Source: Diplonema japonicum
Taxonomy: Eukaryota > Euglenozoa > Diplonemea > Diplonemida > Diplonemidae
DNA length: 64,000 nt
Direction of reading: 5' to 3'
Assembly (NCBI GenBank): GCA_964019335.1
Contig: OZ025659.1
Span: 434,001 to 498,000 of the forward strand
Below are positions 42,573 to 53,640 of the stretch, one piece after another. Position 1 is the first letter of the stretch. The number at the start of each line of letters is the position of its first letter. The notes under the pieces were generated by a model. The model saw only the letters and a list, made by a program, of their open reading frames with translations, did no database searches and had not been told where the DNA came from. The translations under genes were made by a program, and so were the position numbers.

Positions 42573-44698
42573 ATGGCATCCGAGCCTCAAAACATCGAAG
42601 CCCTGACGGTGCAGCTGAATGCACTTCGGGCGTTGCAAAGCGGGGGGACGCCTCACCTAGAGGCTGCGATCCAAGAGGTAGAGACAAGGATCGCGGAACA
42701 AGTTGCGTTGCAAGAAGCACCGAAAGAGGAAGCAGCGGAAGAAGAAGAAGAGGAAGAAACACCACCACCGACAACGGAAGAAAAACCCCCACCAGCACCT
42801 ATGAGTGAAGAGGCCATCATGAAAAAAATGCAAAGCACCCCTCTGGTGGTGGCTACATCACGTGCATGTGAACACAACACGTGGGACAACGTGAGGACAA
42901 AGAAGGGACAAGTCTTCTTGAGATGCAGGCTATGCGACTCTCAATGGCGAACACCTGTTGAATCGCTCGATCGGTGCCCGCTTTTCAACACACCAGGAGG
43001 GTGCTTAAAAGCCGCCGACTGCCCACAGCTCCACCTCCACTCTCGCAAACAATCTCTTCAAGAACGTATCGCCTTGCACGGTAGCACTGTTCTAGAGCGA
43101 GTCCCCCCCGGCTCCCATGCTGAAGAAGACGAAAAAGACGCCAAAAACGACGATACTCAAGAGGAAAACGCAGTCGCCACGACTAAACCCTGCACCCACA
43201 ACACATGGGACAATGTTAGAACCAAAAAAGGGCAAGTGTTCCTTCGATGCCGTGAGTGTGAAAGCCAATGGCGGACTCCCGTTGAAGAACTCGACAGATG
43301 TGCTGGCTTCAACACAACAACAGGCTGCCAAGTCCAAAACTGCAAACAACTGCACCTGCACACCCGGAAGCAATCCCTAGCCGAAAGGCTAGCAAAACAC
43401 GGTGCCGGCATCTTAGAAAAAGTCCCCGGGCCTGAACAAGCAGGCGGCGCTTTAGTATTCACATTGCAGAAAGTGCAAGGCGGGAGCATTGGTATGAACG
43501 TGAAGGGCAACACCGTGACAAAAGTGGAACAAGGAAGCCCGGCATCGTATGCCGGTCTGCGGGAAGGAATGGTGGTGATGGGAATCAACCACAGACAGGT
43601 GGGGAATTCGACAAAAGAAGTGGTGGCGGTGATGCGAGACGCTTGGCTGTCGAGCAACGAGATCAAAGTGATCATCAAAGCACCGCAGCACCCTTACATG
43701 CAGGGCGACGGCAATGTTTCCAACAACTCTTCCTTCCACAGCCACGGGCAGCACCATCCCAACCACATGGAGTACGACCTGTCGGATATCCTCACCATAT
43801 CCACAAACCCCTCCTCGGCAATGCCTACCACACCTCAGCATCCTACCCCAGCCTGGTACCAGCAGTCATGGCAACCCCAGCCTCCAAACCCACCAAGCAA
43901 TATCTATTCTAATACGCAAGATACACAATCCCAGTGTTCTGGGTCTTCCTATGGAGCTGGCGCGGTATGCTGTGTAGTGGTTCTGTATTGCACGCCCCCC
44001 CCCCCACACACAGGTTGATATCACGTTTGCCGTTCAGAAGAAGTACCAAACGGAGCCGCTGGGACTGGTATGTGAAGTAGAAGCACGTTATTTATACTAT
44101 ACAGAGCGTGAAGCGAGACATGGTGACGAAGGTGGCTGCGGGAAGTCCTGCAGCGCTTGCAGGGATTGTGGAGGGGATGAAGATCATGATGGTGAACTCA
44201 GCTCCCGTCGGCGGGACCACGAACGAGGTTGTGGCAATGGTGCGACACGCATGGCAGTGCGGAAATCTGATACATGTGACCGCGCGGACCCCCGGGTCCA
44301 CAGCACCGCCACCCCTTGAGCCTTCTATCAGCGATGTGATGTCCGAGTCGCAAGGTTCACAAACACCCCGTACCACCACCCACTCGCCTTATGCCGTTGA
44401 AGCGCCTAACCAGCAGCACAACACCGACCACTCTCCTCCTCTTTTACATAACATGCCTGGCGTGCGACCACAGCCGCAGACAACTAGCATAGAGATCGAG
44501 ACCTTGGTGGTCATCAGGAAGCACGAAGCAACCACTTTTGGAGCGGTATGTGTCCCTCTTAAACATCACCTTTTTGTCGCCACACCACAATACAGGCTGT
44601 CAAGGGAAACAGAGTGAGCAAGGTGGCACCAGGCAGCGCTGCGGCGGCAGCGGGGATCTATGAAGGTGTGATGGTTTTCTTTTTTTTTTATTTCTTAC

Positions 44699-44729
<31 letters not shown>

Positions 44730-45738
44730 AATGTACGTGCTGTCAGTGAACGGGGAACCTGTCGAGAAGACAACGATCGCGGTAGTGACGGCGGTGCGGT
44801 CGGCGTGGAAGCAGGACGAGCCCTCGATGGAGGTGGTGGTTCGAGCGACCATCACAAAAACCATCAGGCAACCGGAGGCACCGACAGACGCCTGCAGCGT
44901 GAGCACAGGCGCCATGAGCGTCTCGGAAGGATCAAGCAACTGGCAAGAAGTGTACTCCCTCCCAGACGACTCCTGCAACGTAAAGCTCCCCTGCGTGGCG
45001 ACCGTGACTGTGGGCGGCACTGCGTTGATATGGCCTGCTGTGGAAATCAAAGACTGCGATGCTGAATCGCCTGGCTGGCACGACAGGCCTTACGAACTGT
45101 TCAACTTCCCGTCCTTTTTGAAAAACAGCGTTTTGTACCAACCCCCGCACAAGGACGTCCCAGCAGGCTCACTGCACAGTGTATACCTGCATCAAGAATG
45201 TGATGTGTACCTTGCTCATTCCAACGCATTGGGGAGGGATGGTGGATTCCCTGGTGTTATTGAGAAGCACGGTTGGACGAAGGAAGACGAAGCCCCAGAG
45301 TGGAAAGGAAGCCCTGTTGCCGCACTTGGGATGTCTATGTGGCACATTAAGGTGCGCAAGGGTGAGACAGTCGCACTGCCAACCACGAAGACGGCACAGA
45401 GTACCTTCTGCTTGTTTTTGGTCCGGACGGGACCGTTGGATGAAGATGCAGGTAGCCTTCCCAACATGTCTTTCTCCACGTTTGACGGTGACGATGCTGC
45501 CAGCAACGCAACAGGAGGCAGGATGTCCCGCCAGCACAACTCAAGCACCCCGACACCTTCGCTCCCCGATGACTGCTCTAACAACGGCGACCATACCCCC
45601 CGATCGGTGAAGTCTGTTTACTCCGCTGGAGGGTCTCGATCACTCACGGTACCGCCTGTGAGAAAAACTAGAAAACGATCCTCGACCGGCACCAAGTTGA
45701 AGCTTACTAGTGATATTCAAAAAGTTGTCAAGGATTGA
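42573..45738 (+). CDS. Duplicated CCCH-type zinc-finger and triple-PDZ protein, 988 aa, 5 exons
   Basis: Exons 42573-43964, 44014-44067, 44105-44545, 44596-44665 and 44729-45738 join in frame. The last intron is T-run then A-run. After an acidic/proline N-terminus come two near-identical ~70-residue units (residues ~94-165 and ~205-275). Each opens HNTWDNVRTKKGQVFLRCR, has a CxxC, and ends in a CCCH-like set: C-x8-C-x5-C-x3-H in the first and C-x8-C-x4-C-x3-H in the second, followed by RKQSL..R. Three PDZ-like domains follow: GSIGMNVKGNTVTKVEQGSP, then LSVKRDMVTKVAAGSPAALA, then VKGNRVSKVAPGSAAAAAGI. The C-terminal ~300 residues include a beta-rich domain (LPCVATVTVGGTALIWPAVE) and a basic Ser-rich tail. 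Zinc fingers with PDZ domains suggest a scaffold that may bind RNA. No known family has this architecture to my knowledge. Confidence 0.75.
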
Positions 45739-46299
45739 TGTTTTTTTTTTTTTTTTTTTTTCCGGATTTTTTTTTTGGGGGGGGGAGAAACAAGCCTATA
45801 AAAAAAATTGAAAAAGAGGGGGGGAAAAAAAGTGGAAAAAAAAAAAAAAAAAAGTGATGGAGCAAACCCAGAAGAGAACTAAGAAACAAGGGAAAAAGTA
45901 TGAGTTTTTTATTATTATTATTATTTTTTGTTTGTGTAATTTGTTATTGTTCCCCCCCCACCTCTTATCCCCGTCCCCCCCCTTTTTTTTAAAAGAGAAT
46001 TTAGATGGGTGGCTTTAACGAAAGGAGATGGAAGGAAGGAAAAAAAAAGGGGAGAGGAAAAGCCTGTTCGGCGCTTGATTAACCTGTGGTATACAAAAGC
46101 AGAAATAAAGAAATCGATCTAACCCCCCCATCCCCATCGCACACGTCTTCTTTCTTACTTCTTATTTTTTTTCTCTTTTTTTTGATTCTCCACCCGGGAG
46201 ACTTGCATTAAGGGTGTTAATGCGTGATCAGGGTCAGGTGGCTACCCCCTCATTATGCATTCCTAGAGGGGGTGAACGGGAAAAAAGAAAGAAAGAAAG

Positions 46300-46330
<31 letters not shown>

Positions 46331-46431
46331 TGAATGGAAACACTCCATTTTTCAGGGTGTCCCCTACCCACTCATATCCCCTTTCTTTGTTATGTAGAAG
46401 AAGAATTCTTTAAAAAAACTTTTTTGACTTG

Positions 46432-46472
<41 letters not shown>

Positions 46473-46600
46473 TATATAAACCCTGCGCCTACCTTTAAGA
46501 ACAAAAAAAAGGGGGGAAAAAAACAATTTTTTTGCATTAACAATTATTATATTGTCTGTTCTAAGACCATTCGTTGCCGAAACAGTTCGTTGATTTTATA

Positions 46601-46637
<37 letters not shown>

Positions 46638-47593
46638 GGAAAGCGATATAATTCGTTCCGAACTTCAAATCGCTAGAACTGCTTAGAATAGTTTTCCCCC
46701 CCCCCTTTTTTTTTCTCCTTTTCTAGCTTTCTTTTTTCTTTTTTCATAAAAGTTTTTCGTGCCCTCTGCGTTGTACCCGTTTCCGTGTTAATTACAAGCC
46801 CCCTTTGTGAAATCACGGGTTTGGAAGAGGGAAGGGAGGGTTGATTTACACCCCCTTTTTATTTTGCAGGGAAAATCGCAAGAATGAAGAAAAAAAAAAA
46901 GGAAAAAAAAAACGTGTCCTTTTATTATTCTTCTTGAGTGTACCCTATTCAAAAATGTACAAAGGCATTCGCCCACCCTGTAGAAAAAAAAAAAAAAGGT
47001 CGAGTCAAAAAAAAAAGTTTCGTGTTCATTTTTTTTTTTAAAAAAAAAGTTACTTGTTTCTTTCTTTTTTTTAATGAGGTAAAGCCAACATGGCTTGACA
47101 TGTACGATGGGTCAAAAAGCCTTTTAAAAAAATAGGGAAGGGGTATTTTTTGTTAACATTGGACCCCCCCAAAAAAACTCAAAGGGCAAGGTTCCCTGAT
47201 TGGCAATTTCTCTTTTTTGACCCTTCGAAAAATGACTAACGAAAAAAAAAAAAGAGCTGATGTATCAGTCTTTTTTCAAGGGTTCACATTTTTTTTTTTT
47301 TTTTCAACGCCTCTCTTCCAAAGAGATGGCTGAATACATGAAAAAAAAGAGAAGGGGAAGGGGGGGGGAAAAAAGAAGAAATATCTGAGGGAGTGACACC
47401 CCAGTCATTAACGGCGTTGTATTTTGCTCTCTCTACTCTTCTTTTTTTTTTACCCCCCCTTTTTTTTTTACCCTCCCCGTTGCTTCTCTATCTTCTTTTT
47501 TTTCCTTCTTTCTTCTCTTCTTCTCCTCCCGAGTGAATCTCATGTGAGCATGTTCCCCCCTCCCCCCTCCCTCGGGGGGGGGGGGGGGGGGAA
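45739..47593. other. 1.85-kb intergenic region
   Basis: Long A-, T-, C- and G-runs, including an A-run of ~37 at 46432-46468. Two adjacent hairpins lie at 46206-46222 (CATTAA with TTAATG) and 46244-46273 (ACCCCCTC with GAGGGGGT). They could be a transcript structure, but I cannot assign an RNA family. No supported coding frame. Confidence 0.45.
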
Positions 47594-47812
47594 ATGGCTA
47601 TTAACTACCGCAATGACATTACCTTGAGGTTCTCTGATTTTTTTTTTTTTTGGGAAAACGCAGAAGAAACTACAGCTCGGCGAGGTGCGCCCCTGTGTAA
47701 TCAAGTAGACAGGGCGCCGCCAACACTGGCCTTCTTTATCTCTTATATCTTTTCTTTGCGGGACTGCGTAAAGTGGTTTTATTTCACCACACTCTGAAAT
47801 TTCTTCACCAAT
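47594..47812. repeat. Foldback-family fragment with an inserted shared module
   Basis: The left part (GGCTATTAACTACCGCAATG...ACCTTGAGGTTC) resembles the left terminus of element F2 (34133). The right part (GTAAAGTGGTTTTATTTCAC...GAAATTTCTTCACCA, ~47769-47811) resembles 34264-34310. Between them, ~47656-47726 carries a different sequence shared with 56343-56390 (CGCAGAAGAAACTACAGCTC...GTAATCAAGTAG). It also contains a short stem, GCGCCCCTGT with ACAGGGCGC. It is a chimaeric or nested repeat with no protein. Confidence 0.6.
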
Positions 47813-48681
47813 GCTTGATATGTGAGCGTTTTTCTAAAGCCCACTGAGAAAACTTACAGGGATCTTCAAGGATAATGAAATAATAAAAAAAAAAAAAAAA
47901 CAATAAAAATCCTTTTTTTTAATTAACAAACTTACTCTCTCCCTGCCTTCTCTTGCTTCTTGAACAAATCCCACACCTCTCCCCCCCCCAAAAAAAAGAA
48001 AGAAAAACCACAGGTTAGAAAGTGCAACGCAGGAGGGTAAGAGAGAGGGGGGAAAGTAAGTAACAGGGGGGAAAAAAACGCTGTTCCCTAGGCCGTCTCG
48101 TTTCCCACTCATGTTTATAATTCTCTTTTTCTCTCTCTCTCTTTTTTTTTTTTTTTTCTCCTCTTCATTTTTCGGTTTATGCGCAAAGTTCTGAATCAAA
48201 ACAGGCAAAAAAAAGAATAGCCCCACCCCATCCTTTGTCTTTTCGAAATGGAGAGAGTAGAGGAGGGTAGCTTTTTTTTTTATATTTCTATTTACTCTCA
48301 ATCCTCCGCCCCCATACACCCCCCTTTTTTTTTGCGATTCTCCCTGTGTTTTTTTCCCCCCCTCTTCATATTCCCATGGCCTTGTTTCTATTTCTCTCTC
48401 GCTCCTTAAAAAAGAAAAAAAAAGAGTTTTTTTATTCTTCTTTTTCCCCCTTCAAAATAACAAAAAAATAAAATAAAAAGAAATGGCTTGCTCTGTGTGG
48501 GTTTTTTATTCCTGCCTCCCCCCCTCCCCCCACCCCACCCGTTCCTTCACATGCCTCCCCCCCTCACCTCCCCCAACTCCCCGCATTTTTTTAAAAGGCA
48601 TTCCAGCAAAACTGTTTCAAAAAAAAAAGGGGAATGCTGGGATGTGTTCTGATTATTTAAAAAAAAAGGCAAACAGCAAAC

Positions 48682-48714
<33 letters not shown>
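47813..48714. other. Intergenic upstream of peroxiredoxin
   Basis: Homopolymer-rich. A ~29-base A-run directly abuts the peroxiredoxin ATG. ACATTCCAGCAAAACTG-like sequence near 48600 could include an acceptor. No gene seen. Confidence 0.4.
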
Positions 48715-48717
<3 letters not shown>

Positions 48718-49371
48718 TCGAAGATCGGGGTTCAGAAGAAGGCACCGAGCTGGAAAGCTGACGCGCTGCAACCGGACGGCAACCTTGTGTCGATCGCCTC
48801 CGAGGACTACAAGGGGAAGTACCTGGTCCTGTTCTTCTACCCGTTGGACTTTACATTCGTGTGCCCAACAGAGATCTGTCAGTTCAGCGATAGGGTAAAG
48901 GAATTCAATGACATTGGGTGTGAAGTGGTGGGGTGTTCCGTGGACTCAAAGTTCAGCCATCTTGCGTGGACGAAGAAAGACAGGAAATCAGGCGGGCTTG
49001 GGAAAATGAACATCTCTCTCATTTCTGACATCACCAAAAAGATCAGCCACGACTATGGTGTCCTCATCAGAGATGGCTCCGACCAAGGCATTTCTCTCCG
49101 TGGCCTGTTCATAATCGACCCCAAGGGGATTGTGAGGCACACCACGATTAACGATCTCCCCGTTGGCCGTAACATTGATGAGGTGCTTCGAGTTGTCAAA
49201 GCCTTCCAGTTTACCGACGCCAATGGTGACGTAATGCCATGTGGTTGGACCCCCGGTTCCAAGACCATGAAGGCTGACCCCGAAGCCTCACTGGAATATT
49301 TTTCTACTGTAGAAAACAGGAAGCGTCCGAGAGACGAAACCGAGGAATCTCGAAAGATGCCCAAGGCATAG
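48715..49371 (+). CDS. PRX: Typical 2-Cys peroxiredoxin, 218 aa
   Basis: Full-length Prx1/AhpC-type peroxidase. The peroxidatic Cys is in [15 protein letters not shown] and the resolving Cys in [13 protein letters not shown] (the spacing of yeast Tsa1 LPCNW rather than animal CPAGW). Both eukaryotic hyperoxidation motifs are present, GGLG (KSGGLGKMN) and YF (LEYFSTVEN), so it should be sensitive to overoxidation. The C-terminus is extended by a basic stretch ([19 protein letters not shown]) that could be a nuclear localisation signal. There is no N-terminal targeting sequence, so it is cytosolic or nuclear. The start is set by the canonical N-terminus ([13 protein letters not shown]). Confidence 0.96.
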
Positions 49372-50080
49372 AAAAAAAAAAAAAAAAAAGATTTTTTTTT
49401 TTTTTTAGTAGATTTTTTTTTTTTTTTAAAGGGAAGGGGGGGAAAAAAATCTTTTTTTTTCATATTTTCTCCTACAAACAAGCCAGATTTTTTCCCCCCC
49501 TCCTTTTGCCCCTCGATTTTTAACGTTAGATTATTTTTTTTTTTTTTCGCATGAACAAGAAAAACAATACATTGATAATGAATAATATTGCTAAAAGAGT
49601 AGTGGTGGCATTGTTGGGCTTATCCTTCTACAGGTTAATCCCGGCTGTGCACAAACAATCAACCGACTCTTTTTCTTCTTTTTTTATTTTTTTTTTTTCA
49701 TATTTATTGTGAAGAGCAGGGGAAAGAACAAGGGGCCTTCTTTAAGAAGGTTTATTATTTACCGTAAAAGGGAAAAGAAAAATTACCAGAAGGAAAATCA
49801 TCCGCTTCCGGACATTTTTCCTTCCCGTGTTTTTTTTTTTTTTTTTTTTTCTTTTTACAGTTATTTCAATTTCTTTTCTTTTTATAAATATCTTCTCCTT
49901 TCTTTCGCCTTCATTATCCGCAACGCTTCTTCCTCTTTCGTTTTTTTTTTTTCTTCTTTTTTTTTCTACTTCTTGCCTTTAAAACCCCCCCCCCCCCCAC
50001 ACAGAAAAAAAAGAAGAAGAAAAAAAGAAAAAAAGAGAGGAAGACGGAAATGAATTGGACAAGCAAATGAGAAATCGACA
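49372..50080. other. Intergenic, homopolymer-rich
   Basis: A/T-run spacer. Pyrimidine-rich to CACACAG at ~50003, a plausible acceptor before the next gene. No gene seen. Confidence 0.45.
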
Positions 50081-52168
50081 ATGTCCGAAGGTTCAGGCAG
50101 CCCTACAAAGAACCAGAGTACAAGGCAACGGTTGTCCTTGCTTCCTCTAGCAGACGGCGGGGAATGGACCGCGGTGGTAGAGAGCCCGAGCCCGCAAGGA
50201 CGGCCGCTGGGAGATCCAGACACAGTACCCGACTTGATGCAGGCGCTGTCGTCGCCCCCCGCATCTCGTCCGCCCGCTCCACCTGTACCTCCACCAATTC
50301 TAAACCCGGAGCTTGAGAACAAAACATACACATTATACAAAACAGGTGAGTTCAACGGGTTCGGTTTCCACTTAGACAAAACAACTCTCTCTCTTACCAG
50401 GGTTGACAAAGGAGGCCCCGCTGACGCAGCGAACATACAAGAAAGCAACGGCCTCATCCTCGTCATGGTGGACGGCATAAAGGTAGACGATGTAGCAAGC
50501 GTTGAAGAGAACCTCATCGGGAAGACACAGATCAAACTGACATTTTCGAAAAAACGTCTTTCCGTATTTATGACGATGCCGCTGAAGTCGAGCGTGTATA
50601 GCAACACATCGCAAAACGAACTTGACACCCCGAGGCGGTTGGATGTAACATCTGAAACCGCTGAGGAAAACGACCAACGTTTTAAAGTCAAAGCCCGGTG
50701 GGACCGCGCGTTATCTGCGTCTCTGTTCAAAGTGCAGAAACAAAAGGACGCGAAACCACCGCAGGAATCGGTGTCGATTATGTCTTTATACACCACAAGA
50801 ACAATTTCACACGCGGGGTACGAGACAATCGCACTGGCGTTCTGCTTGATTGTCGTGACATGTTTAATGTGTCTTCCATTGATAGTGTGGCTTCGGGTTG
50901 GGTCATGGTATACTGAAATTAGCCCGAAATACTATGAAGTTTCAAGTAGAGCGCGTACAGATTGGGCTGGGATGGAATGGTTTGCACTGGTTACCGCGCA
51001 ACTTGCGATTACAATTAGCATGGTTCCCATGGAAGCATGGAGATGGATCGTTACGCTGAAAGTAATAGGAACTGCTGCGATTTTAATGTGGATCAACACC
51101 ACAAAAATCGAGGGGCGAACATCCGACTTTGATTACCTCCCAGGGATATTAATATTGATTTGTATATCCATTGCCGATGTTGCCTATCTGTACGCGGTAA
51201 AACGAAGTAACTCATGGGTGATCTTATTCGCAACGACTGTGTCGATTGGCTACATTGCACTTTTGTACTTTTTTATACTTCGACCTTACGAAGCCTCTGG
51301 GTCATGGTTGAAACTGCTCATTCGTGCGGTGGCGCTTCCCGTTTCGCATCATTTTTTCGTGAATATTTTGACAACCGTAGGAAGGCACTTGTCTAATCCA
51401 GAAGCGCCGTTTTTAACCATCGCAATGAGTATAATGGTCACATCTGGGTCATCGGCAGCTGGGAGGTTCATGATGTTAAACAGTGAACAGTGGGTTCAGG
51501 TTACATTAATGTTCGTCGTGGCGTTGCTAGAGTTCTGCGACCGTGCGTTTTACCTCAAAAAAGTTAGTTTGATCGATCGATTTGTGTGTATAAAACTTAA
51601 AAAGATGACCGAGGACGATTTTGAAGATTGGTTGGCCGGTGTTTGGTTTCAAGATTCCGTGTCCGCAGATTTCTTCTTCGGCATCACATCGGAGGTGTGC
51701 GCTATAACTGGAGCGAGTTTGCTAGCTTACGTTTCATGGGACGACGCAAGATACTTCTTTGATTTGTACGGCCCCAACGGTTCCCCAGGTGTTTGGTCAG
51801 GGGTGTATTTATTTCTTCAACTGTTGCTTGAGTGTATTGTGACAATTTTGTCGCTTCCCTTGCAGACGAACCACCTCGACATGAAGCTGCCTCTGCTCGA
51901 GTTCCTTGTCAGGTTTGCCAGCAGGCCTCGGCTGACTTTTCTCGCCTTCACCGCTATTTTCGTCTCGCTCACCACTGTGCTGTCATCGTCGCAGATTGTT
52001 CTGAAGTACCCTGCCTGCTCGGAGCTTGTGTCGCCCGATCTTCAAGAGTCATGCCCGAGGTTCCACCTCTCCTCAGAGTCTGGTGGGATCGTCTTCCCTG
52101 CGTTGAACACTACGTATTGCTGCGGATGGGACTCTTATTTGGAAAATATTTGGGTTCACTTTCCTTGA
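50081..52168 (+). CDS. PDZ domain plus polytopic membrane protein, 695 aa
   Basis: The N-terminal ~75 residues are Ser/Pro-rich. A PDZ-like domain spans ~85-165 (GEFNGFGFHLDKTTLSLTRV, then GGPADAANIQESNGLILVMV). After a linker, about 10 hydrophobic segments run from ~245 to ~660 (AFCLIVVTCLMCLPLIVWL; LLYFFILRPYE; LTFLAFTAIFVSLTTVLSSS). The cysteine-containing C-terminal segment (NTTYCCGWDSYLENIWVHFP) has an N-glycosylation sequon and probably faces outside. Not matched to a known transporter or receptor family. Codon use is more A/T-ending than in the tubulin/uS3 group. Confidence 0.7.
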   Translation: MSEGSGSPTKNQSTRQRLSLLPLADGGEWTAVVESPSPQGRPLGDPDTVPDLMQALSSPPASRPPAPPVPPPILNPELENKTYTLYKTGEFNGFGFHLDKTTLSLTRVDKGGPADAANIQESNGLILVMVDGIKVDDVASVEENLIGKTQIKLTFSKKRLSVFMTMPLKSSVYSNTSQNELDTPRRLDVTSETAEENDQRFKVKARWDRALSASLFKVQKQKDAKPPQESVSIMSLYTTRTISHAGYETIALAFCLIVVTCLMCLPLIVWLRVGSWYTEISPKYYEVSSRARTDWAGMEWFALVTAQLAITISMVPMEAWRWIVTLKVIGTAAILMWINTTKIEGRTSDFDYLPGILILICISIADVAYLYAVKRSNSWVILFATTVSIGYIALLYFFILRPYEASGSWLKLLIRAVALPVSHHFFVNILTTVGRHLSNPEAPFLTIAMSIMVTSGSSAAGRFMMLNSEQWVQVTLMFVVALLEFCDRAFYLKKVSLIDRFVCIKLKKMTEDDFEDWLAGVWFQDSVSADFFFGITSEVCAITGASLLAYVSWDDARYFFDLYGPNGSPGVWSGVYLFLQLLLECIVTILSLPLQTNHLDMKLPLLEFLVRFASRPRLTFLAFTAIFVSLTTVLSSSQIVLKYPACSELVSPDLQESCPRFHLSSESGGIVFPALNTTYCCGWDSYLENIWVHFP

Positions 52169-52200
52169 AATGGAAATGCGGGAGGGGGGGGGATACTACC

Positions 52201-52329
52201 TTCGGATTTCTAATGTGAAGCCTACTGTTTCGTCACGGGATTTTTTTTTTTTTTAAAGAAGCACATAGGAATTTTACTCCGGGTCTCATGAGCATGAAAG
52301 AAGGTGAGGCTTCACATTAGAAATCCGAA
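52201..52329. repeat. 129-bp foldback repeat with 23-bp perfect arms
   Basis: TTCGGATTTCTAATGTGAAG plus CCT at 52201-52223 is the exact complement of 52307-52329. It lies 32 bp after the stop codon of the PDZ-membrane gene, so it is probably in its 3' UTR. MITE-like; no target-site duplication is clear. Confidence 0.8.
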
Positions 52330-52341
52330 GCGAAAGCTATG

Positions 52342-52377
<36 letters not shown>

Positions 52378-52444
52378 GGCGTTTGTATAGAGGTTACAAA
52401 AGAATTAGAAGAGAAAAAAAAAAAAACTATTTGTAACCCCGTCT

Positions 52445-52487
<43 letters not shown>

Positions 52488-53605
52488 TACAAAAAAAAAT
52501 CTATGGGTGTATCATGTTGTTTCTCTTTTTTTTCTTCATTTTTCTTTTTTGGATACCTTTTTTTTTTTTTTTTTTTGAAAAAAATGAGCTCATTCAGAAA
52601 AGAAAATGTCCACAACTGACCGAAATAGTTCTAAGTAAACTTCGTGTGCAGACGGACACAAGAGTCGCAATTGAAATAACGGCTTGTCCTTTTTTTTCTC
52701 TTTTTTTTTTCCTGCTCAAATATGCAAAACAAGAAAATTTTGGAGTGGACATTTTTTCCCTGCTGAGCTCATGTGATGTCCAATTCGTAGGGAACCGGAG
52801 AACAGCAAACCGAAGCGAAATACCTAATGCAAAAAAAAGGGGGGGGGGGAAGGGGGAAAAAAAAAGGAGAAAAAAAAAGAAACGACAGGTAAATTAAAGA
52901 GAATGGAAAAGAAAAAAAAAAGAAGAAAAAAATGTGGCGTTCTCTTTTAAAAAAAAAAAAAGTCCCCTTCTTCGTTTTTCTTTTTGGTCGTTACCATGTG
53001 AAAACTTGGTTTGACTTGGTTTGACTTGGTTTGTGTGTTTTATTTAGTTTTATTTTTTTTTTTTATTCCCTGTTTTCAGTTCCGGTTTTTTTTTTTTTTT
53101 TTTTTTTTTTTTTCCTTCCTGCCTCCTTTCCCCTTCTTTTCTTCGTTTGAAACAAAATATGAGTTTGAAATAAAATAAAAAGAAGAAAAGATGAAAAACA
53201 AATTAAAACCCACTTGCGAACAAGAAAATAAAGAAGTGGGGGGGGGGGGTCATAAACTGTTTTCACTTTATCGTATACATATATGGTGTCACCTCTTTGG
53301 GTGACAACCTCTGTATCTGTTAGTCAAGTTGAGGATGTGAGAGTACTGGGGGCAAAGCGCCCATTCATTCCCCCCATCCCATCCCATCCCCCTCAATAGT
53401 CCACAGTCACTCCGGGTAGGGGGATACAAAAAAAAGGAGAGGTCACTTTTATTTTATTTTTTTATTTCTTTTTTTATTTTTCACCATTTATGTTGTTCAG
53501 AACTCTTCTACCACTTCCCCCTTTCCTCTCATCTTATGTTATGATTTTTATTTTTCCCCCCTTTTTGTAAGGACCCTTCTAAAACCGAGAAATTTTTAGG
53601 ACACA

Positions 53606-53637
<32 letters not shown>
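52330..53637. other. Intergenic, homopolymer-rich
   Basis: Long A and T runs (A-run ~39 at 52447-52485; A-run ~33 abutting the next ATG). A 10-bp tandem repeat TTGACTTGGT occurs about three times at 53006-53036, and a small hairpin (GTCACC with GGTGAC) at 53288-53305. No supported gene. Confidence 0.45.

Positions 53638-53640
<3 letters not shown>

Noticed and set aside
46206-46273. Pair of hairpins as a candidate tRNA or snRNA
   Set aside because: No cloverleaf, no A/B box and no snRNA consensus such as an Sm site in context.
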